A stretch of DNA of 20,884 bases from CAZHBD01 sp964530555 (GTDB taxonomy: Bacteria > Patescibacteriota > Saccharimonadia > Saccharimonadales > AWTP1-31), in the NCBI GenBank assembly GCA_964530555.1, contig CAZHBD010000010.1:1-20884 (forward strand), written 5' to 3'. Both the position numbers and the translations under genes were made by a program. The notes beneath the pieces were generated by a model that searched no databases, was not told the DNA's origin, and saw only the letters and a program-made list of their open reading frames with translations. Below, piece after piece: positions 15,228 to 20,884 of this stretch (the stretch's first letter is position 1; every line of letters starts with the position of its first letter).

Positions 15228-16220
15228 ATGATACGCGCACTAGATTCAGCTACAACGATGGGCAGCTGGGGCAACACTCCAGCTAGCGCTACTGAATTGC
15301 ACCCTCCATTTCAGGAGGGTGTTTTATTTGATGGTTGCGGAACTCTAACTGCGACAGATAGACGTGCAGTGGAAGGTGGCACCCTATATTTGGGAACATA
15401 CGCCACAGACTTGGCAACACACCGCGTTGGAGTGTACGCTCCTGAGAATCCTTCAACAACTTTGCGCAAGCCTGTCGTCGGAATGACCACTCCGCTAGGT
15501 ACCGGCAATCGAGGGCATAATCATAACGTCGCCATGGAAATGATGCAAGATGGCGCAATCGTCATTAAGAAGGGCCCGCCTCGCTACTATCGCCCAACAG
15601 TCCGCGCGCTTTCTATCGAGCAAGACGAAGGTGAAGTTTTTCGTATAATTAATGCCGTTGAACAAGCAGGATTAATTCCTGAAGACTCAGCAGTAGCTAT
15701 GTATGGAGAATCGCAGGGAGCCATGAAGGCTCTTATGGCGCCAAAGCTTGGAGCTATATTAGGCCGCGAGGTGACAACCATTTTGCCTGTGGCACCTTGT
15801 TTTCTTGACCGAATTCAGTGGCATCGGCCAGATAGACAGCTAAGGGCGCTTGTAAATGTAACTGTTGGACTGGCGCGACAAGCCCGGGCAATGAGTCGCG
15901 AAGAAATTACAGCAAAAAGAGGCACCTTTTCAAGAAAAGACCTGCATCACCACGTCATTGTGTTGCCGGTTTTGACAAGCGGCGAGGCAGGCGACGCCCT
16001 GCCTCACATACCCCCCGAGCAAGAAGGTCAGGTGCTTGTCTTTGGACGCGATGGCTGGAGCCAGCCGCGAAAAACGAAAGCTCGTTTGGAGCGTGAAACT
16101 AACTTAGAAGTGCATCTTTTTGACGAGTACGGACACGTTGACGGCATACTCAGTCAAGAAACGAGTCAGTTCCGGCATGACTTAGTTCGTAGGCTCCATG
16201 AACGAATCCAGGCAGCCTAA
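15228..16220 (+). CDS. Alpha/beta-hydrolase-like protein
   Basis: 330 aa, cytoplasmic by appearance (no signal peptide). The nucleophile elbow MYGESQGAMKA places a serine at S162 in G-E-S-Q-G. The downstream FDEYGHVDG offers H303 as the catalytic histidine, and D275 in FGRDGW is a possible acid. The early strands RVGVYAPEN and KPVVGMTTPLGTG fit the alpha/beta fold with an oxyanion loop. The substrate is unknown; esterase, lipase or thioesterase are possible. It is the only rightward gene between 3 and 20 kb. It is preceded by a leader with a Shine-Dalgarno sequence, unlike the leaderless neighbours, and its first 35 codons contain two perfect RNA hairpins. Codons 1-24 are the less certain part. 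The stop overlaps the convergent uvrB stop by 3 nt. Confidence 0.8.
   Translation: MIRALDSATTMGSWGNTPASATELHPPFQEGVLFDGCGTLTATDRRAVEGGTLYLGTYATDLATHRVGVYAPENPSTTLRKPVVGMTTPLGTGNRGHNHNVAMEMMQDGAIVIKKGPPRYYRPTVRALSIEQDEGEVFRIINAVEQAGLIPEDSAVAMYGESQGAMKALMAPKLGAILGREVTTILPVAPCFLDRIQWHRPDRQLRALVNVTVGLARQARAMSREEITAKRGTFSRKDLHHHVIVLPVLTSGEAGDALPHIPPEQEGQVLVFGRDGWSQPRKTKARLERETNLEVHLFDEYGHVDGILSQETSQFRHDLVRRLHERIQAA
15264..15284 (+). promoter_or_regulatory. RNA hairpin 1 in the 5' coding region of the hydrolase gene
   Basis: AGCTGGGG (15264-15271) pairs with CTCCAGCT (15277-15284) through 8 pairs, one of them G-U, around the loop CAACA. It sits 15 nt before a terminator-like hairpin. Its 3' arm (ACACTCC, 15274-15280) could alternatively pair with the 3' arm of that second hairpin, leaving a 2-nt bulge, which would be an antiterminator arrangement. 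Confidence 0.5.
15300..15329 (+). terminator. Terminator-like hairpin 2 with U-tract inside the hydrolase reading frame
   Basis: CACCCTCC (15300-15307) and GGAGGGTG (15314-15321) form a perfect 8-bp GC-rich stem with the loop ATTTCA, followed at once by TTTTATTT (15322-15329). This is a canonical intrinsic terminator, but it lies about 90 nt after the expected transcript start and within codons 25-34 of the open frame. The 3' arm contains AGGAGG, so the same fold would hide a Shine-Dalgarno sequence. The only start codons at a suitable distance (TTG 15328, ATG 15331) are out of frame. Premature termination (attenuation) is the natural reading. Confidence 0.55.
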
Positions 16221-18181
16221 AGCTTTTTCTTGATATCCATAATAATGTCTCGTAGCTCGGCGGCTTTTTCGAATTCCAGGTTCGCTGCTGCCATATCCAT
16301 TTGCGCAGTGAGATCTTTAATAAGGTGACCGTACTCGTCTTTTGGTATTTTCTTAAGATCCAGCTTGGCTTTCTTGGCTTCTTCTGGGAGGTCAGGACGT
16401 AAACCCTTTTCGATCTCTTTGCTAACACCAGTTGGAGTAATACCATGCTCGCGGTTGTATGTCTCTTGGATTTTACGGCGGCGGTTCGTCTCATCAATAG
16501 TTCGTTGCATGCTGCCAGTCACATTGTCGGCATACATGATAACGTGACCTTCAACGTGGCGCGCTGCCCTACCAACAGTCTGGATAAGCGCCTGCTCACT
16601 TCGCAAAAAACCTTCTTTATCGGCGTCAAGGATAGCTACCAGGCTGACTTCAGGCAAATCGAGGCCTTCACGCAACAAGTTGATCCCAATAAGCACATCA
16701 TAGACTCCAAGCCGGAGGTCACGCAAAATATCAGTCCGGTCAAGCGTGTCTATGTCGCTATGTAAGTAAGTTACTTTAATCTTGAGCTCTTCAAGGTATT
16801 CGGTAAGATCTTCGGACATACGCTTTGTCAATGTGGTGACCAACACGCGCTGACGTTTGTCGACGGTGGCTTTGATTTCGGCAATCAGGTCATCAATCTG
16901 GTTCTTAACAGGGCGCACTTCAATTGGTGGATCAAGGAGGCCAGTCGGACGAATAACTTGTTGTACCGGTGGTGGGGAGTGGCTCAGCTCGTATTCGGCG
17001 GGGGTAGCACTGACGTAGACTGTTTGGTTAATATGTTTTTCGAACTCCGTAAAAGTTAGTGGGCGGTTGTCTAGCGCACTTGGCAGACGGAAGCCATGTT
17101 CTACCAGCACCTCTTTTCGTGCTCGATCGCCGTTATACATACCGCGGATCTGCGGAATAGTCATATGTGACTCATCAATAAACATTAGGAAATCATCGGG
17201 GTAATAATCTAGTAGAGTGGCGGGCTGCTCGCCCGGTTCTCGGTCAGTTAGATACCGGCTATAGTTTTCAATCCCTTTCACAAATCCAGTCTCCTCGAGC
17301 ATTTCAAGGTCAAATTTGGTACGTTGCTGCAAGCGCTGTGCCTCAAGCAGCATGCCATGCTGATTAAAATAAGCTAGCCGCTCTTCCATTTCTTGTTGGA
17401 TTTTCCCAAGTGCAACTTTGAGTTTCTCCTGAGGTGTAACATAGTGCGAGCCAGGAAAGACGTGTAGACGTTCTGGTTTTGCTAGGATTTCGCCAGTTAG
17501 TGGGTCAATCTGCGTAATGCGTTCTACTTCGTCACCAAAAAACTCTAAACGGTAGGCCAGCTCTTCACCTGCTGGAAAGACGTCCACCACGTCGCCTCGT
17601 ACACGAAATGTTCCTCGATGAAAATCTATATCATTTCGTTGATATTGAATGTCGGTCAGGCGACGCAAGAGTTTATCACGCTGCACACGCTCGCCGGTAC
17701 TGATCTTGATCGCCAGACTACCATAGTCACTCGGGGTACCGATGCCGTAGATACAGCTGACGCTGGCCACAATAATTACATCGCGCCGAGTAAGCAAAGC
17801 ATCGGTGGCAGCGTGGCGCAAGCGGTCTATCTCTTCATTAATTTGACTGTCTTTTTCAATATAAGTGTCGCTACGCGGGATGTATGCCTCAGGCTGATAG
17901 TAGTCAAAGTAGCTAACAAAGTAATGCACAGCATTATTGGGGAAAAAGCGCTTAAACTCAGCATATAACTGGGCGGCTAAGGTTTTGTTATGACTGAGCA
18001 CCAGCGTCGGCCGCTGCGTGTTCTGGATAATATTAGCCATGGTAAAAGTTTTACCAGAACCGGTCACTCCTAGCAGGGTCTGCTCATGAAGATTGTTATT
18101 AACTCCCTTTGTCAAAGCAGCAATAGCCGTCGGCTGATCGCCCATGGGCTGATAGTCACTGTTGAGCTCAAATTTAGCCAT
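16217..18181 (-). CDS. uvrB: Excinuclease ABC subunit B
   Basis: The damage-verification helicase of nucleotide excision repair, working with UvrA and UvrC. 654 aa, usual length. Walker A GVTGSGKT (38-45) and the DNA-clamping beta-hairpin around YYQPEAYIPRSDTYIEKD (94-111) are present. So are DESH (336-339), the motif SATPAEYEL, and the helicase end GINLLREGLDLPEVSLV with QTVGRAARH. The C-terminal UVR motif that contacts UvrC (about 617-650; ANLEFEKAAELRD) is also there. ATG 18181 lies 6 nt after TACAAT. The stop overlaps the convergent hydrolase stop by 3 nt. It stands alone as a unit. Confidence 0.98.
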   Translation of the reverse strand: MAKFELNSDYQPMGDQPTAIAALTKGVNNNLHEQTLLGVTGSGKTFTMANIIQNTQRPTLVLSHNKTLAAQLYAEFKRFFPNNAVHYFVSYFDYYQPEAYIPRSDTYIEKDSQINEEIDRLRHAATDALLTRRDVIIVASVSCIYGIGTPSDYGSLAIKISTGERVQRDKLLRRLTDIQYQRNDIDFHRGTFRVRGDVVDVFPAGEELAYRLEFFGDEVERITQIDPLTGEILAKPERLHVFPGSHYVTPQEKLKVALGKIQQEMEERLAYFNQHGMLLEAQRLQQRTKFDLEMLEETGFVKGIENYSRYLTDREPGEQPATLLDYYPDDFLMFIDESHMTIPQIRGMYNGDRARKEVLVEHGFRLPSALDNRPLTFTEFEKHINQTVYVSATPAEYELSHSPPPVQQVIRPTGLLDPPIEVRPVKNQIDDLIAEIKATVDKRQRVLVTTLTKRMSEDLTEYLEELKIKVTYLHSDIDTLDRTDILRDLRLGVYDVLIGINLLREGLDLPEVSLVAILDADKEGFLRSEQALIQTVGRAARHVEGHVIMYADNVTGSMQRTIDETNRRRKIQETYNREHGITPTGVSKEIEKGLRPDLPEEAKKAKLDLKKIPKDEYGHLIKDLTAQMDMAAANLEFEKAAELRDIIMDIKKKL

Positions 18182-18187
18182 CCTTAT

Positions 18188-18193
18188 ATTGTA
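18188..18193 (-). promoter_or_regulatory. -10 box of uvrB (leaderless)
   Basis: TACAAT on the minus strand, 6 nt before ATG 18181. The upstream promoter region overlaps the last codons of the LOG-family gene, and no strong -35 is seen. No SOS (LexA) box is apparent around it. Confidence 0.6.
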
Positions 18194-18198
18194 ACAGC

Positions 18199-18762
18199 TT
18201 AGTTGTACAGCTTGATGTAGGGTTTGTTGAGGCGATTGAGTAGAATTGTTAGTTTGGCAATCAGTCTCTCAGGATCGTCCTCAAAAATCACGTCGTCACT
18301 AGCTGCACGTCCTGCGGCGTGCAGGATATCCATAATTTGGGAGCTCACTCCACCAGCCCCTTGAAGAAAACCAATAGGTGTACCCGTTTCCATGGCGATA
18401 GTAAACTCATGAAGCGTGCCGAGCCGACCTCCAATGCTAATGACTGCATCACTTGATTGAATCAACAATGCGTCACGCCCAACGTAATGCAGCCCAGTGT
18501 ATAAAATTGCATCATAAGCATCTGTTGGTAGGCGGTACTTCATGACGTGCTCAACTTTACTAGCGCCTGGGCTGAGGCCCAAGCTCATGGTACCTTTGGC
18601 TTTTTTGTAGCCAACTGCGGCCTCATAGGGCAAACCAATGGTAGCTCCTGTTAACAGCGTGTGTCCTGCTTTGGCTATCGCTTTACCAGCAGCCTGCGCA
18701 AGCATACGCCCCTCTTCTACGCTCTTGCCTTTAGCTGCTCCTGAGACACATATCTGGTACAT
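18199..18762 (-). CDS. LOG/SLOG-family Rossmann-like protein (TIGR00725-type)
   Basis: 187 aa. Begins with a strand and loop YQICVSGAAKG (2-12), then TLLTGATIGLPYEAAVGYKKAKG, and the family signature ISIGGRLGTLHEF (109-120), equivalent to the PGGxGTxxE loop of LOG-like lysine-decarboxylase-related proteins. That loop binds nucleotide-type ligands in the fold. Here the usual Pro is replaced (IGGRLGTLHE), as in the TIGR00725 branch and unlike LOG cytokinin-nucleoside phosphoribohydrolases. The substrate is unknown. The start ATG 18762 shares one base with the stop of the 413-aa gene (TAATG), with a weak GGAG upstream, so both are one unit. Moderately sure of the family and unsure of the role. 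Confidence 0.85.
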   Translation of the reverse strand: MYQICVSGAAKGKSVEEGRMLAQAAGKAIAKAGHTLLTGATIGLPYEAAVGYKKAKGTMSLGLSPGASKVEHVMKYRLPTDAYDAILYTGLHYVGRDALLIQSSDAVISIGGRLGTLHEFTIAMETGTPIGFLQGAGGVSSQIMDILHAAGRAASDDVIFEDDPERLIAKLTILLNRLNKPYIKLYN

Positions 18763-20003
18763 TAGGCAATCTCCAGCGATGATGGTTCCACTAGGCCGTC
18801 ACCGAGCTGCTCGATAACTTGCCGCTCCAGACTTTCTTGTCCCATGTAGCGAAGCAGCAGCTCGTTCCACATGCTGCGTTGCGCATGGCCAATGACCTGT
18901 TGCCCAAACTCAAGATTGTTGCAGTAGCTAATTGCGTTATCCAGCAGGCTCAAAGAGATTGGACGTATACCGGGTTGCTGCACCAGAACGTAATCCAGGC
19001 CATCCCAAAATTTTAATGCTGGCTCCAGCCAGTACAGGACATCCTCTGCTTTTTGATAGTACAAATCCTCTGGCTGTACGTGTGGCTGAAACGCCGTCGG
19101 ATGACTCTTGGGGTGCTTTCCATAGTGTCGAGCAACGGTTCGCCAGTGTAGCGGCTTGCCGGCCATGGCTGCTGCATCATTCGGATCTTGTAGGAGGGTC
19201 TTGATAAGGATTTCCCCAAAGTCTGGTTTTACCTGCTCCAGCTTAAATAACGCACTGTAAAGACGTATCTCTGCAACGTAGTGCAAGATTAACGGCAATA
19301 ATGTAACAAACAGTCCTCGCATCCGATCAACTGGCAACGGCAATATCAAAATGATGCCAGATTCCTTCAGATGGGTCACATTGTGGTGCTGACTCTGAAC
19401 ATACGGGTCAGCCAACTTGCCCCAGCGTTTGCCCTCTAGACAGACAATCTCTACCTCTCGGTGCTCAAAGTCGCTAGACTGCAGTTTCTTATACTGCTTC
19501 ACAAACTTGGTCAGCCACGCCGGGGTCTCAGCAAAGCGGGCGGTTGCGAGTAGCACGGCCGGATTCTCACGTTTGAGCATGGAATCGAGCGAACGATAGC
19601 CAAGCTGTTTCATTACGTGTTTCGGTGGCTGTTTTTTCAGAAGTTTCTTGAGCACGCTATGTTTTATTGCCCAACACTCTTTGGCTACAGAAAGACCACT
19701 CACTGCTTGAGCTAAACGCGGCAGCACAGCAGTAACGTCATGAGGATCGGGGGCTTTTAATATAGCCGCCAAGAATTCATCATGCTGTCCAACAAGGGCC
19801 TGCAGGGCGTGATATAACTCTTTCGCTGTTGTGTCGTGTGGATCAAGTCCAAGCTCACGCATTTTTCGGTGCACAGTCGCCGATAACTCAGCTATGAGCC
19901 GCACATCAACACCGGGCTGTCCACTAGCCCGCTCGTAGTTGCTAAGCTCGGAGGCCAGTTCCACTTCTGGCCGTCCAAGGAGATGTGCTAAAACACGTGA
20001 CAT
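18762..20003 (-). CDS. Hypothetical protein, unrecognised, coupled to the LOG-family gene
   Basis: 413 aa; I do not recognise the family. The N-terminal part (about 1-130) is helical and charged, with RELGLDPHDTTAKELYHALQ at 49-68. The middle (about 185-225) shows beta-strands (REVEIVCLEGKRW and GIILILPLPVD) and then a hydrophobic amphipathic stretch (about 229-248). The C-terminal half holds a conserved-looking block rich in His/Pro/Trp, LHWRTVARHYGKH followed by FQPHVQPEDLYY (285-316). There is no signal peptide and no clear catalytic motif. Start ATG 20003 has only AAGAAG upstream and a poor promoter (CTGTCA-18-TAACCT), so an upstream co-transcript with the kinase gene, 41 nt away, is possible. 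Its stop shares a base with the LOG-family start (TAATG). Confidence 0.85.
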   Translation of the reverse strand: MSRVLAHLLGRPEVELASELSNYERASGQPGVDVRLIAELSATVHRKMRELGLDPHDTTAKELYHALQALVGQHDEFLAAILKAPDPHDVTAVLPRLAQAVSGLSVAKECWAIKHSVLKKLLKKQPPKHVMKQLGYRSLDSMLKRENPAVLLATARFAETPAWLTKFVKQYKKLQSSDFEHREVEIVCLEGKRWGKLADPYVQSQHHNVTHLKESGIILILPLPVDRMRGLFVTLLPLILHYVAEIRLYSALFKLEQVKPDFGEILIKTLLQDPNDAAAMAGKPLHWRTVARHYGKHPKSHPTAFQPHVQPEDLYYQKAEDVLYWLEPALKFWDGLDYVLVQQPGIRPISLSLLDNAISYCNNLEFGQQVIGHAQRSMWNELLLRYMGQESLERQVIEQLGDGLVEPSSLEIA

Positions 20004-20044
20004 ATTCTTCTTAAGGTTACCATGCTAACGCTTTAAATGACAGA

Positions 20045-20815
20045 TTATTTGAGGGGTTGAGGACGGTACCAGGCTGGGCTATTTTTGAGCAACGTCTCAA
20101 GCTGTTTGGTAGTCAACAAGCCCTTTTGGGCGCCAACGTGTTGCACTACACTCATTGAGTTAATTGGAGCCCACTGTAAAGCGCCGGCGATGTCGCTGCC
20201 TTTGATAATGGCGGCCACAAAAGTGCTGGTAAACGCGTCGCCTGCTCCAGTTCGCTCAAAGGGGGGTGACGGATCAGGATATATGGGCATGAAGTAAGCA
20301 TGGGCGCCATCGAACATGTAGGCACCCTTCGGTCCATCCGTAACCAAGATTATCTTGGGCCCTCGATCATGTATGCTCCGCATCAACGCCTTCACGTCGC
20401 GCGATTCGGTATTCCGCATGCGTTTGGCCTCCTCAACATTTACGACGAAAACGTCGGTCCTGTCATAGATGAGCTTCAGTTCGTCGAACCCCAGCTTCAT
20501 CTGGAATGTGCCCGGCTGGAAAGCCAGCCGTATCTTTGGATCTGCGGAGAGATAGTCCGATATGGCCATGTGGTATGGGAATGTTCCGCTGGCAAGGGAA
20601 GTCAGGTACACCCACTTTGCCGGGGGCAGTTTTGGCAGTCTGTAATCATAATCAACGTGATTTACCAGGATGGTTCTCTCCGCACCGTACCACAGGACAA
20701 AGTGGTAGTTGGTGGCTTTTCCGGCGTTATGGTGGATCCTGCTCGGCGCCGGCGCGCTGGGGTGGATTGGCTTAACCGTGCAATATCTGATTTTGCCGTT
20801 GCGACATAAACCCAA
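20045..20815 (-). CDS. PfkB-family sugar/nucleoside kinase, 5' end missing or replaced
   Basis: The C-terminal part of a ribokinase-like kinase that phosphorylates a sugar or nucleoside. In the open frame from 20815, recognisable PfkB sequence begins near residue 32 (KATNYHFVLWYGAERTIL). It continues through VVNVEEAKRM (124-133), ILVTDGPKGAYMFDG and the catalytic anion hole with base, RTGAGDAFTSTFVAA (188-202), to a CPR-style end (QWAPINSMSVVQHVGAQKG). Family members are about 300-330 aa, so about 90 N-terminal residues with the first substrate-binding motif are missing. Residues 1-31 look like out-of-frame translation, and the opposite strand there encodes a better protein. The true homology therefore stops near 20722, and the ATG at 20815 is probably not the real start. 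The break may be an assembly artefact; see the junction finding. Confidence 0.8.
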   Translation of the reverse strand: MGLCRNGKIRYCTVKPIHPSAPAPSRIHHNAGKATNYHFVLWYGAERTILVNHVDYDYRLPKLPPAKWVYLTSLASGTFPYHMAISDYLSADPKIRLAFQPGTFQMKLGFDELKLIYDRTDVFVVNVEEAKRMRNTESRDVKALMRSIHDRGPKIILVTDGPKGAYMFDGAHAYFMPIYPDPSPPFERTGAGDAFTSTFVAAIIKGSDIAGALQWAPINSMSVVQHVGAQKGLLTTKQLETLLKNSPAWYRPQPLK

Positions 20816-20884
20816 CTTGACTCAGATTGCGCGGCGCCTCGAAGAGCAAAATCCCGATCTGGAAGATCGTCTGGCCACGGCAGT
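20709..20884 (+). CDS. Partial reading frame of an unrelated membrane protein at the right edge (DUF4175-like start)
   Basis: The plus-strand frame is open from after a TAG at 20706 to the window end (58 codons, no own start codon). It reads as a membrane helix, LWWILLGAGALGWIGLTVQY, then LILPLRHKP, then an amphipathic helix with IARRLEEQNPDLEDRLATA. A helix followed by LARRLE..NPEL.DRL.TA is what I recall from the N-terminal region of large DUF4175-type membrane proteins of other phyla. Codons are GC-rich (CTG, GGC, GCG, CGC), unlike the window. It overlaps the broken 5' end of the kinase on the other strand, which cannot both be real coding in a normal genome. Probably sequence from another place or organism. 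Confidence 0.45.
   Translation, partial: MVAFPALWWILLGAGALGWIGLTVQYLILPLRHKPNLTQIARRLEEQNPDLEDRLATA

Noticed and set aside
15313..15357. Short open frame behind the AGGAGG at 15313 (TTG 15328 or ATG 15331) as an alternative gene start
   Set aside because: It is out of frame with the hydrolase and meets a stop codon after six or seven codons; there is no sign of a frameshift site joining them.
20300..20809. 169-aa plus-strand open frame
   Set aside because: Antisense to the PfkB kinase, whose TGAGDAF motif and other family segments are clear on the minus strand; only the far right end (a different frame) looks truly coding on the plus strand.

Overview
The window looks like a piece of a Candidatus Saccharibacteria (TM7, Candidate Phyla Radiation) chromosome or metagenomic contig. 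The reasons are the gene style (a PilB-type ATPase, a CAP-domain protein with membrane anchors, a VirB4/HerA-like ATPase paired with a Cys/Ser-rich repeat protein, a DUF5665-type small membrane protein, and a CPR-style PfkB kinase), very tight packing, and roughly even base composition. TGA is used as a true stop in overlapping ATGA junctions (12876-12879, 10440-10443), so the code is the standard one and not the TGA=Gly code of Gracilibacteria/SR1. This placement is inference from protein resemblance; no database search was run.

Layout from left to right. A partial pilB-like ATPase reads leftwards out of the window (1-1251). Divergent from it, a small SpoU-type RNA methyltransferase (1306-1812) and a membrane-anchored CAP protein (1846-3072) read rightwards. 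Next comes a long leftward block: dnaE (3074-6688); an operon of three small envelope proteins (6747-7676); galU (7704-8591); and gatC-gatA-118-aa gene-gatB (8616-12154), with overlapping or closely spaced genes. The block ends with an ATPase and a hexad-repeat protein (12175-15134) joined by an ATGA overlap. A single rightward gene for an alpha/beta-hydrolase-like protein follows (15228-16220), converging by 3 nt on uvrB (16217-18181). Leftward again are a LOG/SLOG-family protein (18199-18762), an unrecognised 413-aa protein (18762-20003) and a PfkB sugar kinase whose 5' end is broken (20045-20815). There is no gene-free stretch longer than about 75 bases, and I saw no tRNA, rRNA, CRISPR array or insertion sequence.

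Most genes are housekeeping: replication (dnaE), nucleotide excision repair (uvrB), UDP-glucose supply (galU), transamidation of mischarged tRNA (gatCAB) and RNA methylation. The surface and interaction side is represented by pilB, the CAP protein, the three small envelope proteins, and the ATPase/repeat-protein pair.

Three things stand out. First, nine transcription units carry a good -10 box (TATAAT/TACAAT/TATACT) only 6-9 nt before the start codon. This implies leaderless or nearly leaderless mRNAs, whereas several operon-internal genes have Shine-Dalgarno sequences. Second, the hydrolase gene breaks this rule. It has a leader with a Shine-Dalgarno sequence, and its first codons contain two tandem perfect hairpins, the second being a textbook terminator with a U-tract that also buries an AGGAGG; this looks like an attenuator or riboregulator. 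Third, the right edge (about 20720-20884) appears to join the truncated kinase to an unrelated, GC-richer rightward coding fragment, so it is probably a chimeric contig end.
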